Shown: in pieces, positions 26,401 through 40,641 of the stretch
How the letters are laid out: each line of letters opens with the position of its first letter
How positions within the stretch are numbered: position 1 is the first letter of the stretch
Assembly (NCBI GenBank): GCA_037953625.1
Contig: CM075653.1
Coordinates: forward strand, 744,001 to 808,000
Length of the DNA stretch: 64,000 nucleotides
Direction: 5' to 3'
Source of the DNA: Crotalaria pallida
Lineage: Eukaryota > Streptophyta > Magnoliopsida > Fabales > Fabaceae
Position numbers and translations under genes: made by a program
Notes under the pieces: model-generated
Seen by the model: only the letters and a program-made list of their open reading frames with translations
What the model was told of the DNA's origin: nothing
Databases searched by the model: none

Positions 26401-29400
26401 CATAATGAAAATATCATCAAAATTTTATATTTAAGGCTTGGATGACTTGAGTTTTCCAGAAAATGTGGAAAAACATGAAAATTGTGGTCTTTTAAGGCTA
26501 GAATACCTTGATTTTCTGCCAATATTCATAAATATGGATGATGAAATACAAGATGCTGAAATGAGATGAGTTTTTTTTACACATAATGAAAAAATCATGA
26601 AAATTGTGTATTTAGACTGGATGACTTGAGTTTTCGTGAAAATGTGAATATTGTGGTCTTAAGGCTTGGATGCATTGATTTTCTGCCAATATTAAAAAAC
26701 ATGGATGATAAAATATAGGATGTTGAGATGAGTATTTTACTCATAATGAAAAAATCCTGAAATTTGTGTATTTAAGGCTACGATGACTTGAGTTTTCAGA
26801 AAAAAAGTGTAAAACATGAAAATTGTGGTCTTAAGGCTTGGATGCCTTGATTTTTTGCCAAATTTCAAAAACAGAGATGATGAAATACAAGATGCTTCGA
26901 TGAGATGAGCTTTTTACACATAATGAAACATTCATGAATATTGCGTATTTAAGTCTTGGATGACTTGAGTTTTCCAGATAAAGTGGAAGAACTTGAAAAT
27001 TGTGGTCTTAATGCTTGGATGCCTTAATTTTTATAAAATATTCAAAAATAGTGATGATAATAAATACAAGATGCTGAGATGAGATGAATTTTTTACACAT
27101 AATGAAAAATCATGAAAATTGTGTATTTACGGCTTGGATGACATGAGTTTTCAAGCAAAAGTGAAAAAACATGAAAATTGCTGTCTTAAGGCTTAGATGC
27201 CTTGATTTGCTGCCAATATTCAAAAATAGGGATTATAAAATACAAGATGCTGAGATGAGATAAGTTTTTTTACACCTAATAAAAAAATCATGAAAATTGT
27301 GTATTTAAGGCTTGGATAACTTGAGTTTTCCAGAAAAAGTGGAAAAACATGAAAATTGTGGTCTTAAGGCTTGAATGCCTTGATTTTCTGCCAATATTAA
27401 AAAATAGGGATGATAAAATACAAGATGCTTCGATGAGATGAGTTTTTTTATACACATAATGAAAATATCATCAAAATTTTATATTTAAGGCTTGGATGAC
27501 TTGAGTTTTCCAGAAAATGTGGAAAAACATGAAAATTGTGGTCTTTTAAGGCTAGAATACCATGATTTTTTGCCAATATTCATAAATATGGATGATGAAA
27601 TACAAGATGCTGAAATGAGATGAGTTTTTTTTACACATAATGAAAAAATCATGAAAATTGTGTATTTAGACTGGATGACTTGAGTTTTCGTGAAAATGTG
27701 AATATTGTGGTCTTAAGGCTTGGATGCATTGATTTTCTGCCAATATTCAAAAATAGGGATGATAAAATACAAGATGCTGAGACGAGTTTTTTACTTATAA
27801 TGAAAAATCATGAAATTTGTGTATTTAAGTCTTCGATGACTTGAATTTTCCAAAAAAAAAGTGTAAAACATGAAAATTGTGGTCTTAAGGCTGGGATGCC
27901 TTGATTTTTTGCCAAATTTCAAAAACAGAGATGATGAAATACAAGATGCTTCGATGAGATGAGCTTTTTACACATAATGAAACATTTATGAAAATTGCGT
28001 ATTTAAGGCTTGGATGACTTGAGTTTTCCCGGTAAAGTGGAAGAACTTGAAAATTGTGGTCTTAATGCTTGGATGCCTTAATTTGTATAAAATATTCAAA
28101 AATAGTGATGATAAAATACAAGATGCTGAGATGAGATGAATTTTTTACACATAATGAAAAAATCACTAAAATTGTGCATTTAAGGCTTGGATGACATGAG
28201 TTTTCCAGAAAAAGTGGAATAACATGAAAATTGTGATCTTAAGGTTTGGATGTCTTGATTATCTACCTATATTGAAAAATATGGATGATAGATTAAATAT
28301 GCTTCGATGAGATGAGTTCGTTACACATAATGAAAAATCATGATGAAAATTGTGTATTTAAGGCTTTGATGACTTGAGTTTTCCAAAAAAATGGAAAAAC
28401 ATGAAAATTGTGGTCTTAAGGCTTGGATGCCTTGATTTTCTTCCAATACTAAAAGACAAGGACGATAAAATACAAGATGCTATGGTGATATGAATTTTTT
28501 ATACATAATGAAAAATCACTAAATTGTGTATTTAAGGCTTGGATGACTTGAGTTTTCCAGAAAAAGTGGAAAAACATGAAAGTTGTGGTCTTAAAGCTTG
28601 GATGCCATGATTTTCTGCCAATATTCAAAAATAGGGATAATAAAATACAAGATGCTTCGATGAGATAAGTTTTTTACACTATTAAAAAAAATGAAAATTG
28701 CCTATTTAAGGCTTGGATGACTTGAGTTTTCCAAAAAAGTGGAAAAACATGAAAGTTGTGGTCTTAAGGCTTGCATGCCTTGATTTTTTGCCAATATTCA
28801 AAAACAGAGATGATAAAATACAAGATGCTGAGATGCGATGAGTTTTTTTACACATAATTAAAAAATCATGAAAATTGTGTATTTAAGGGTTAGATGACTT
28901 GAGTTTTCCAGAAAAAGTGGAAAAACACGAAAATTGTGGTCTTAAGGCTTGGATGTCTTGATTTTTTGCCAAAATTCAAAAACAGAGATGATAAAATAAA
29001 AAATGCTTCAATGATATAAGTTATTTACACATAATTAAAAATTCATGAAAATTGCAAATTTAAGGCTTGGATGACATGAGTTTTCTAGAAAAAGTGGAAA
29101 AACATGAAAGTTGTGGTCTTAAGGTATGGATGCATTGATTTTCATAAAATATTCAAAAATAGGGATGATAAAATACAAGATGCTGAGATGAGATGAGTTT
29201 TTTACACATAATGAAAAAATCATGAAAATAGTGTATTAAGGTTTGGATGACATGGGTTATCCAGAAAAAGTGGAAAAACATGAAAATTGTGGTCTTAAGG
29301 CTTGGATGCCTTGATTTTCTACCAATATTCAAAAATAGGGATGATAAAATACGAGATGCTAAGAAGAGATGAGTTTTTTTATATATAATGAAAAAATCAT

Positions 29401-29422
29401 GAAAATTGCGTATTTAAGGCTT
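23435..29422. repeat. Higher-order repeat family 2, copy 1
   Basis: This is the first copy of a block of about 34 monomers. Markers at 24628, 30616 and 36602 give periods of 5,988 and 5,986 bp. Within the block, a ~1,062-bp stretch (six monomers) is itself duplicated: the GGCTACGATGACTTGAG monomer occurs near 25720 and again near 26776. This copy lacks one 59-bp subunit near 23645-23660, the same deletion seen near 200. That is why the distance from its ATAATTTTTCCAG marker (23501) to the next one (29430) is only 5,929 bp. The boundaries are a convention, because the array is continuous. Confidence 0.8.
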
Positions 29423-32400
29423 GGATGACATAATTTTTCCAGAAAAAGTGGAATAACATGAAAATTGTGGTCTTAATGCTTGGATGCCTTGATTTTCTGC
29501 CAAAATTAAAATATAGGGATGAAAAAAATACAAGATGCTAAAGTGAGAGGAGTTTTTTACCCATAATGAAAATTTACTAAAATTGTGTATTTAAGGCTTG
29601 GATGACATGAGTTTTCCAGAAAAATTGGAAAAACATGAAAATTCTGGTCTTAAGGCATGGATGTCTTGATTTTCTGCCAATATTGAAAAATAGGGATGAT
29701 AATTAAATATTCTTCGATGAGATGAGTTTTTTTACACATAATGAAAAAATCATGAAAATTGTGTATTTAAGGCTTGGATGACATGAGTTTTCTAGAAAAA
29801 GTGAAAAACGTGAAAATTGTGGTCTTAAGGCTTGGATGCCTTGATTTTCTACCAATATTCAAAAATAGGGATGATAAAATACGAGATGCTGAGAAGAGAT
29901 GAGTTTTTTTATATATAATGAAAAAATCATGAAAATTGCGTATTTAAGGCTTGGATGACATGAGTTTTTCAGAAAAAGTGGAAAAACATGAAAATTGCGG
30001 TCTTAAGGATCGGATACCTTGATTTGCTACCAATATTCAAAAATAGGGATGATAAAATACAATATGCTGAGATGAGATGAGTTTTTTACACATAATGAAA
30101 AATTCATGAAAATTGCGTATTTAAGGCTTGGATGAGTTGTGTTTTCAAGAAAAAGTAGAAAAACATGAAAATTGTGGTCTTAAGGTTTAGAAGCCTTGAT
30201 TTTCTTCCAAAATTAAAAAATAGGGATGATAAAATACAAGATGCTTCGATAAGATGAATTTTTTAGACATAAGGAAAAAATCTTGAAAATTGTGTATTTA
30301 AGGCTTGGATGAGTTGAGTTTTCTAGAAAAGGTGGAAAAACATGAAAACTGGGTCTTAAGGCATGGATGCCTTGATTGTTAGCCAATATTCAAAAACATG
30401 GATGATAAAATACAAGATGTTTCGATGAGATGGGTTTTTTACACATAATGAACAAGTCATGAAAATTGTGTATTTAACTCTTGTCCGACTTGAGTTTTCC
30501 CGAAAATGTGGAAAAACATGAAAATTGTTGTCTTAAGGCTTGGATGCCTTGATTTTCTGCCAATATTAAAAAAACAGGTATGATAAATACAAGATGCTAC
30601 AGTGAGATGAGGTTTTTACATACACATAATGAAAAAATCACTAAAACTGTGTATTGATGGCTTGGATGACAAGAGTTTTCCAGAAAAAGTGGAATAACAT
30701 GAAAATTGTGGTCTTAAGGCTAGGAAGTCTTGATTTTCTGCCAATATTAAAAAATAGGGATGATAAAATACAAGATGCTTCGATGAGATGAGTTTTTTTA
30801 ACACATAATGAAAAAATCATTAAAAATATGTATTTAAGGCTTGGATGACTTGAGTTTTCCAGAAAATGTGGAAAAACATGAAAATCGTGGTCTTAAGGCC
30901 AGGATACCTTGATTTTCTGCCAATATTCAAAAATAGGGATGATAAAATACAAGATGCTGAAATGAGATACGTTTTTTTTTACACATAATTAAAAAATCAT
31001 GAAAATTGTGTATTTAAGGCTTGAATGACTTGAGTTTTCCAGAAAAAGTGGAAAAACATGAAAATTGTGGTCTTAAGGCTTGAATGCCTTGATTTTCTGC
31101 CAAAATTCAAAAAAGGATAATAAAATACCAGATGCTACAGTGAGATGAGTTTTTTACACATAATGAAAAAATCACTAAAATTGTGTATTTAAGGCTTGGA
31201 TGACATGAGTTTTCCAGAAAAAGTGGAATAACATGAAAATTGTGATCTTAAGGTTTGGATGCCTCTATTATCTACCTATATTTTAAAATTGGGATGATAA
31301 ATTAAATATGCTTCGATGAGATGAGTTTGTTACACACAAGGAAAAATCATGATGAAAATTGTGTATTTAAGGCTTGGATGACTTAAGTTTTCTAAAAAAA
31401 AATGGAAAAACATGAAAATTGAGGTCTTAAGGCTTGGATGCCTTGATTTTCTTCCAATACTAAAAGACAGGGACGATAAAATACAAGATGCTATGGTGAG
31501 ATGAGTTTTTTATACATAATGGAAAAATCACTAAATTGTGTATTTAAGACTTGGATGACTTGAGTTTTGGTGAAGACATGAAAATTGTGGTCTTAAGGCT
31601 TGGATGCATTGATTTTCTGCCAATATTAAAAAACATGGATGATAAAATATAGGATGTTGAGATGAGTATTTTACTCATAATGAAAAAATCATGAAATTTG
31701 TGTATTTAAGGCTACGATGACTTGAGTTTTCAGAAAAAAAGTGTAAAACATGAAAATTGTGGTCTTAAGGCTTGGATGCCTTGATTTTTTGCCAAATTTC
31801 AAAAACAGAGATGATGAAATACAAGATGCTTCGATGAGATGAGCTTTTTACACATAATGAAACATTCATGAATATTGCGTATTTAAGTCTTGGATGACTT
31901 GAGTTTTCCAGATAAAGTGGAAGAACTTGAAAATTGTGGTCTTAATGCTTGGATGCCTTAATTTTTATAAAATATTCAAAAATAGTGATGATAATAAATA
32001 CAAGATGCTGAGATGAGATGAATTTTTTACACATAATGAAAAATCATGAAAATTGTGTATTTACGGCTTGGATGACATGAGTTTTCAAGCAAAAGTGAAA
32101 AAACATGAAAATTGCTGTCTTAAGGCTTAGATGCCTTGATTTGCTGCCAATATTCAAAAATAGGGATTATAAAATACAAGATGCTGAGATGAGATAAGTT
32201 TTTTTACACCTAATAAAAAAATCATGAAAATTGTGTATTTAAGGCTTGGATAACTTGAGTTTTCCAGAAAAAGTGGAAAAACATGAAAATTGTGGTCTTA
32301 AGGCTTGAATGCCTTGATTTTCTGCCAATATTAAAAAATAGGGATGATAAAATACAAGATGCTTCGATGAGATGAGTTTTTTTATACACATAAGGAAAAT

Positions 32401-35400
32401 ATCATCAAAATTTTATATTTAAGGCTTGGATGACTTGAGTTTTCCAGAAAATGTGGAAAAACATGAAAATTGTGGTCTTTTAAGGCTAGAATACCTTGAT
32501 TTTCTGCCAATATTCATAAATATGGATGATGAAATACAAGATGCTGAAATGAGATGAGTTTTTTTTACACATAATGAAAAAATCATGAAAATTGTGTATT
32601 TAGACTGGATGACTTGAGTTTTAGTGAAAATGTGAATATTGTGGTCTTAAGGCTTGGATGCATTGATTTTCTGCCAATATTAAAAAACATGGATGATAAA
32701 ATATAGGATGTTGAGATGAGTATTTTACTCATAATGAAAAAATCCTGAAATTTGTGTATTTAAGGCTACGATGACTTGAGTTTTCAGAAAAAAAGTGTAA
32801 AACATGAAAATTGTGGTCTTAAGGCTTGGATGCCTTGATTTTTTGCCAAATTTCAAAAACAGAGATGATGAAATACAAGATGCTTCGATGAGATGAGCTT
32901 TTTACACATAATGAAACATTCATGAATATTGCGTATTTAAGGCTTGGATGACTTGAGTTTTCCAGATAAAGTGGAAGAACTTGAAAATTGTGGTCTTAAT
33001 GCTTGGATGCCTTAATTTTTATAAAATATTCAAAAATAGTGATGATAATAAATACAAGATGCTGAGATGAGATGAATTTTTTACACATAATGAAAAATCA
33101 TGAAAATTGTGTATTTACGGCTTGGATGACATGAGTTTTCAAGCAAAAGTGAAAAAACATGAAAATTGCTGTCTTAAGGCTTAGATGCCTTGATTTGCTG
33201 CCAATATTCAAAAATAGGGATTATAAAATACAAGATGCTGAGATGAGAAGTTTTTTTACACCTAATAAAAAAATCATGAAAATTGTGTATTTAAGGCTTG
33301 GATAACTTGAGTTTTCCAGAAAAAGTGGAAAAACATGAAAATTGTGGTCTTAAGGCTTGAATGCCTTGATTTTCTGCCAATATTAAAAAATAGGGATGAT
33401 AAAATACAAGATGCTTCGATGAGATGAGTTTTTTTTACACATAATGAAAATATCATCAAAATTTTATATTTAAGGCTTGGATGACTTGAGTTTTCCAGAA
33501 AATGTGGAAAAACATGAAAATTGTGGTCTTTTAAGGCTAGAATACCATGATTTTCTGCCAATATTCATAAATATGGATGATGAAATACAAGATGCTGAAA
33601 TGAGATGAGTTTTTTTTACACATAATGAAAAAATCATGAAAATTGTGTATTTAGACTGGATGACTTGAGTTTTCGTGAAAATGTGAATATTGTGGTCTTA
33701 AGGCTTGGATGCATTGATTTTCTGCCAATATTCAAAAATAGGGATGATAAAATACAAGATGCTGAGACGAGTTTTTTACTTATAATGAAAAATCATGAAA
33801 TTTGTGTATTTAAGTCTTCGATGACTTGAATTTTCCAAAAAAAAAGTGTAAAACATGAAAATTGTGGTCTTAAGGCTTGGATGCCTTGATTTTTTGCCAA
33901 ATTTCAAAAACAGAGATGATGAAATACAAGATGCTTCGATGAGATGAGCTTTTTACACATAATGAAACATTTATGAAAATTGCGTATTTAAGGCTTGGAT
34001 GACTTGAGTTTTCCCGGTAAAGTGGAAGAACTTGAAAATTGTGGTCTTAATGCTTGGATGCCTTAATTTGTATAAAATATTCAAAAATAGTGATGATAAA
34101 ATACAAGATGCTGAGATGAGATGAATTTTTTACACATAATGAAAAAATCACTAAAATTGTGCATTTAAGGCTTGGATGACATGAGTTTTCCAGAAAAAGT
34201 GGAATAACATGAAAATTGTGATCTTAAGGTTTGGATGTCTTGATTATCTACCTATATTGAAAAATATGGATGATAGATTAAATATGCTTCGATGAGATGA
34301 GTTCGTTACACATAATGAAAAATCATGATGAAAATTGTGTATTTAAGGCTTTGATGACTTGAGTTTTCCAAAAAAATGGAAAAACATGAAAATTGTGGTC
34401 TTAAGGCTTCGATGCCTTGATTTTCTTCCAATACTAAAAGACAAGGACGATAAAATACAAGATGCTATGGTGATATGAATTTTTTATACATAATGAAAAA
34501 TCACTAAATTGTGTATTTAAGGCTTGGATGACTTGAGTTTTCCAGAAAAAGTGGAAAAACATGAAAGTTGTGGTCTTAAAGCTTGGATGCCATGATTTTC
34601 TGCCAATATTCAAAAATAGGGATAATAAAATACAAGATGCTTCGATGAGATAAGTTTTTTACACTATTAAAAAAAATGAAAATTGCCTATTTAAGGCTTG
34701 GATGACTTGAGTTTTCCAAAAAAGTGGAAAAACATGAAAGTTGTGGTCTTAAGGCTTGCATGCCTTGATTTTTTGCCAATATTCAAAAACAGAGATGATA
34801 AAATACAAGATGCTGAGATGCGATGAGTTTTTTTACACATAATTAAAAAATCATGAAAATTGTGTATTTAAGGGTTAGATGACTTGAGTTTTCCAGAAAA
34901 AGTGGAAAAACACGAAAATTGTGGTCTTTAAGGCTTGGATGTCTTGATTTTTTGCCAAAATTCAAAAACAGAGATGATAAAATAAAAAATGCTTCGATGA
35001 TATAAGTTATTTATACATAATTAAAAATTCATGAAAATTGCAAATTTAAGGCTTGGATGACATGAGTTTTCTAGAAAAAGTGGAAAAACATGAAAGTTGT
35101 GGTCTTAAGGTATGGATGCATTGATTTTCATAAAATATTCAAAAATAGGGATGATAAAATACAAGATGCTGAGATGAGATGAGTTTTTTACACATAATGA
35201 AAAAATCATGAAAATAGTGTATTAAGGTTTGGATGACATGGGTTATCCAGAAAAAGTGGAAAAACATGAAAATTGTGGTCTTAAGGCTTGGATGCCTTGA
35301 TTTTCTACCAATATTCAAAAATAGGGATGATAAAATACGAGATGCTAAGAAGAGATGAGTTTTTTTATATATAATGAAAAAATCATGAAAATTGCGTATT

Positions 35401-35408
35401 TAAGGCTT
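29423..35408. repeat. Higher-order repeat family 2, copy 2
   Basis: This is a full copy of the ~5,987-bp block. It is nearly identical to copy 1 by eye, with only scattered single-base changes such as ACGAGATGCTAAG for ACGAGATGCTGAG. The high similarity suggests recent amplification or continuing exchange compared with the older monomer-level divergence inside the block. Confidence 0.8.
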
Positions 35409-37870
35409 GGATGACATAATTTTTCCAGAAAAAGTGGAATAACATGAAAATTGTGGTCTTAATGCTTGGATGCCTTGATTTTCTGCCAAAATTAAAATAT
35501 AGGGATGAAAAAAATACAAGATGCTAAAGTGAGAGGAGTTTTTTACCCATAATGAAAATTTACTAAAATTGTGTATTTAAGGCTTGGATGACATGAGTTT
35601 TCCAGAAAAATTGGAAAAACATGAAAATTCTGGTCTTAAGGCATGGATGTCTTGATTTTCTGCCAATATTGAAAAATAGGGATGATAATTAAATATTCTT
35701 CGATGAGATGAGTTTTTTTACACATAATGAAAAAATCATGAAAATTGTGTATTTAAGGCTTGGATGACATGAGTTTTCTAGAAAAAGTGAAAAACGTGAA
35801 AATTGTGGTCTTAAGGCTTGGATGCCTTGATTTTCTACCAATATTCAAAAATAGGGATGATAAAATACGAGATGCTGAGAAGAGATGAGTTTTTTTATAT
35901 ATAATGAAAAAATCATGAAAATTGCGTATTTAAGGCTTGGATGACATGAGTTTTTCAGAAAAAGTGGAAAAACATGAAAATTGCGGTCTTAAGGATCGGA
36001 TACCTTGATTTGCTACCAATATTCAAAAATAGGGATGATAAAATACAATATGCTGAGATGAGATGAGTTTTTTACACATAATGAAAAATTCATGAAAATT
36101 GCGTATTTAAGGCTTGGATGAGTTGTGTTTTCAAGAAAAAGTAGAAAAACATGAAAATTGTGGTCTTAAGGTTTAGAAGCCTTGATTTTCTTCCAAAATT
36201 AAAAAATAGGGATGATAAAATACAAGATGCTTCGATAAGATGAATTTTTTAGACATAAGGAAAAAATCTTGAAAATTGTGTATTTAAGGCTTGGATGAGT
36301 TGAGTTTTCTAGAAAAGGTGGAAAAACATGAAAACTGGGTCTTAAGGCATGGATGCCTTGATTGTTAGCCAATATTCAAAAACATGGATGATAAAATACA
36401 AGATGTTTCGATGAGATGGGTTTTTTACACATAATGAACAAGTCATGAAAATTGTGTATTTAACTCTTGTCCGACTTGAGTTTTCCCGAAAATGTGGAAA
36501 AACATGAAAATTGTTGTCTTAAGGCTTGGATGCCTTGATTTTCTGCCAATATTAAAAAAACAGGTATGATAAATACAAGATGCTACAGTGAGATGAGGTT
36601 TTTACATACACATAATGAAAAAATCACTAAAACTGTGTATTGATGGCTTGGATGACAAGAGTTTTCCAGAAAAAGTGGAATAACATGAAAATTGTGGTCT
36701 TAAGGCTAGGAAGTCTTGATTTTCTGCCAATATTAAAAAATAGGGATGATAAAATACAAGATGCTTCGATGAGATGAGTTTTTTTAACACATAATGAAAA
36801 AATCATTAAAAATATGTATTTAAGGCTTGGATGACTTGAGTTTTCCAGAAAATGTGGAAAAACATGAAAATCGTGGTCTTAAGGCCAGGATACCTTGATT
36901 TTCTGCCAATATTCAAAAATAGGGATGATAAAATACAAGATGCTGAAATGAGATACGTTTTTTTTTACACATAATTAAAAAATCATGAAAATTGTGTATT
37001 TAAGGCTTGAATGACTTGAGTTTTCCAGAAAAAGTGGAAAAACATGAAAATTGTGGTCTTAAGGCTTGAATGCCTTGATTTTCTGCCAAAATTCAAAAAA
37101 GGATAATAAAATACCAGATGCTACAGTGAGATGAGTTTTTTACACATAATGAAAAAATCACTAAAATTGTGTATTTAAGGCTTGGATGACATGAGTTTTC
37201 CAGAAAAAGTGGAATAACATGAAAATTGTGATCTTAAGGTTTGGATGCCTCTATTATCTACCTATATTTTAAAATTGGGATGATAAATTAAATATGCTTC
37301 GATGAGATGAGTTTGTTACACACAAGGAAAAATCATGATGAAAATTGTGTATTTAAGGCTTGGATGACTTAAGTTTTCTAAAAAAAAATGGAAAAACATG
37401 AAAATTGAGGTCTTAAGGCTTGGATGCCTTGATTTTCTTCCAATACTAAAAGACAGGGACGATAAAATACAAGATGCTATGGTGAGATGAGTTTTTTATA
37501 CATAATGGAAAAATCACTAAATTGTGTATTTAAGACTTGGATGACTTGAGTTTTGGTGAAGACATGAAAATTGTGGTCTTAAGGCTTGGATGCATTGATT
37601 TTCTGCCAATATTAAAAAACATGGATGATAAAATATAGGATGTTGAGATGAGTATTTTACTCATAATGAAAAAATCATGAAATTTGTGTATTTAAGGCTA
37701 CGATGACTTGAGTTTTCAGAAAAAAAGTGTAAAACATGAAAATTGTGGTCTTAAGGCTTGGATGCCTTGATTTTTTGCCAAATTTCAAAAACAGAGATGA
37801 TGAAATACAAGATGCTTCGATGAGATGAGCTTTTTACACATAATGAAACATTCATGAATATTGCGTATTT
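35409..37870. repeat. Higher-order repeat family 2, truncated copy 3
   Basis: This copy follows the block until about 37870. There the GAATATTGCGTATTTAAGG monomer is joined to GATGACATGAGTTTTTCAG, a sequence that belongs about 1.94 kb further back in the same block (near 35940). It is an in-register but non-allelic crossover junction. After it, the array repeats 35940-36690 and leads into the CACTA-bearing 1.72-kb repeat at 38652. Confidence 0.7.
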
Positions 37871-38651
37871 AAGGCTTGGATGACATGAGTTTTTCAGAAA
37901 AAGTGGAAAAACATGAAAATTGCGGTCTTAAGGATCGGATACCTTGATTTGCTACCAATATTCAAAAATAGGGATGATAAAATACAATATGCTGAGATGA
38001 GATGAGTTTTTTACACATAATGAAAAATTCATGAAAATTGCGTATTTAAGGCTTGGATGAGTTGTGTTTTCAAGAAAAAGTAGAAAAACATGAAAATTGT
38101 GGTCTTAAGGTTTAGAAGCCTTGATTTTCTTCCAAAATTAAAAAATAGGGATGATAAAATACAAGATGCTTCGATAAGATGAATTTTTTAGACATAAGGA
38201 AAAAATCTTGAAAATTGTGTATTTAAGGCTTGGATGAGTTGAGTTTTCTAGAAAAGGTGGAAAAACATGAAAACTGGGTCTTAAGGCATGGATGCCTTGA
38301 TTGTTAGCCAATATTCAAAAACATGGATGATAAAATACAAGATGTTTCGATGAGATGGGTTTTTTACACATAATGAACAAGTCATGAAAATTGTGTATTT
38401 AACTCTTGTCCGACTTGAGTTTTCCCGAAAATGTGGAAAAACATGAAAATTGTTGTCTTAAGGCTTGGATGCCTTGATTTACTGCCAATATTAAAAAAAC
38501 AGGTATGATAAATACAAGATGCTACAGTGAGATGAGGTTTTTACATACACATAATGAAAAAAATCACTAAAACTGTGTATTGATGGCTTGGATGACATGA
38601 CTTTTCAAGAAAAAGTGGAATAACATGAAAATTGTGGTCTTAAGGCTAGGA

Positions 38652-38918
38652 CACTACAAGAATTTTCTTGGACAGCTACGGAATTTTGCTAGGGAATATT
38701 TTCCTAGCAGTTTCATAGCAAATCTGCTACAGAATAGATACGAAATTAATTTCCGTAGTTAGTTTTCAATGATATAAAATTCACTTATTAAAGGAAAAAC
38801 AACTATGGAACATCTACGATTTAGCTAGGGATTATTGGTCACAATATAAAATTCCCTAGCTGACTAGTTTGCTAGAAAATATTCCGTAGCTGACTAGTTT
38901 GCTAGAAAATATTCCTAG
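38652..38918 (+). mobile_element. CACTA transposon 5'-end fragment, copy C
   Basis: This 267-bp fragment has the same ends and internal repeats as copy A: a CACTACAAGAATTTT start, an inverted GCTAGG/CCTAGC pair, and the 30-bp direct repeat before TCCTAG. The left flank is GGCTAGGA. The same right-hand break into satellite (AAAATTGCATATTTAAGG) shows it is an amplified descendant of one insertion and not a separate transposition. Confidence 0.85.
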
Positions 38919-40374
38919 AAAATTGCATATTTAAGGCTTGGATGACTTGAATTTTCTAGAAAAAGTGGAAAAACATGAAAGTTGTGGTCTTAAGGCATGG
39001 ATGCCTTGATTTTCATAAAATATTCAAAAATAGGGATGATAAAATACAAGATGCTGAGATGAGATGAGTTTTTTACACATAATGAAAAAATCATGAAAAT
39101 AGTGTATTAAGGTTTGGATGACATGGGTTATCCAGAAAAAGTGGAAAAACATGAAAATTGCGGTCTTAAGGCTTGGATGCCTTTATTTTCTGCCAATATT
39201 CAAAAATAGGGATGATGCTAAAGTGAGAGGAGTTTTCAAAAATAGGCTTGGATGACATGAGTTTTCCAGAAAAAGTGGAAAAACATGAAAATTGTGGTCT
39301 TAAGGCATGGATTTCTTGATTTTCTGCCAATATTGAAAAATAGGGATGATAATTAAATATTTTTCGATGAGATGAGTTTTTTTACACATAATGAAAAAAT
39401 CATGAAAATTGTGTATTTAAGGCTTGGATGACATGAGTTTTCTAGAAAAAGTGAAAAACGTGAAAATTGTGGTCTTAAGGCTTGGATGCCTTGATTTTCT
39501 ACCAATATTCAAAAATAGGGATGATAAAATACGAGATGCTGAGAAGAGATGAGTTTTTTATATATAATGAAAAAATCATGAAAATTGCGTATTTAAGGCT
39601 TGGATGCCATGAGTTTTCCAGAAAAAGTGGAAAAACAAGAAAATTGCGGTCTTAAGGATCGGATACCTTGATTTGCTACCAATATTCAAAAATAGGGATG
39701 ATAAAATACAATATGCTGAGATGAGATGAGTTTTTTACACATAATGAAAAATTCATGAAAATTGCGTATTTAAGGCTTGGATAAGTTGTGTTTTCAAGAA
39801 AAAGTAGAAAAACATGAAAATTGTGGTCTTAAGGTTTAGAAGCCTTGATTTTCTTCCAAAATTAAAAAATAGGGATGATAAAATACAAGATGCTTCGATA
39901 AGATGAATTTTTTAGACATAAGGAAAAAATCTTGAAAATTGTGTATTTAAGGCTTGGATGAGTTGAGTTTTCTAGAAAAGGTGGAAAAACATGAAAACTG
40001 GGTCTTAAGGCATGGATGCCTTGATTGTTAGCCAATATTCAAAAACATGGATGATAAAATACAAGATGTTTCGATGAGATGGGTTTTTTACACATAATGA
40101 ACAAGTCATGAAAATTGTGTATTTAACTCTTGTCCGACTTGAGTTTTCCCGAAAATGTGGAAAAACATGAAAATTGTTGTCTTAAGGCTTGGATGCCTTG
40201 ATTTTCTGCCAATATTAAAAAAACAGGTATGATAAATACAAGATGCTACAGTGAGATGAGGTTTTTACATACACATAATGAAAAAATCACTAAAACTGTG
40301 TATTGATGGCTTGGATGACATGAGTTTTCAAGAAAAAGTGGAATAACATGAAAATTGTGGTCTTAAGGCTAGGA

Positions 40375-40641
40375 CACTACAAGAATTTTCTTGGACTGCT
40401 ACGGAATTTTGCTAGGGAATATTTTCCTAGCAGTTTCATAGCAAATCTGCTACAGAATAGATACGAAATTAATTTCCGTAGTTAGTTTTCAATGATATAA
40501 AATTCACTTATTAAAGGAAAAACAACTATGGAACATCTACGATTTAGCTAGGGATTATTGGTCACAATATAAAATTCCCTAGCTGACTAGTTTGCTAGAA
40601 AATATTCCGTAGCTGACTAGTTTGCTAGAAAATATTCCTAG
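40375..40641 (+). mobile_element. CACTA transposon 5'-end fragment, copy D
   Basis: This is the second unit of the tandem 1.72-kb repeat. It is 267 bp with the same breakpoints as copies A and C, and has TTGGACTGCTACGG where the others have TTGGACAGCTACGG. No coding capacity and no right terminus. Confidence 0.85.

Larger units (their letters stand above)
17105..38651. repeat. 177-bp satellite array, central block
   Basis: Continuous satellite begins at AAAGTTGTGGTCTTAAGG next to the CACTA segment and runs to CACTA copy C. The first part (17105-23434) is a more heterogeneous run of monomers. Two stretches within it, about 20260-20700 and 22060-22500, are near-copies of each other. The part from 23435 starts the ~5.99-kb higher-order repeat. 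The segment from 23435 also matches the very start of the window at a constant offset of 23,434 bp; for example, 1194 corresponds to 24628. No gene, RNA gene or other insertion was seen here. Confidence 0.95.
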
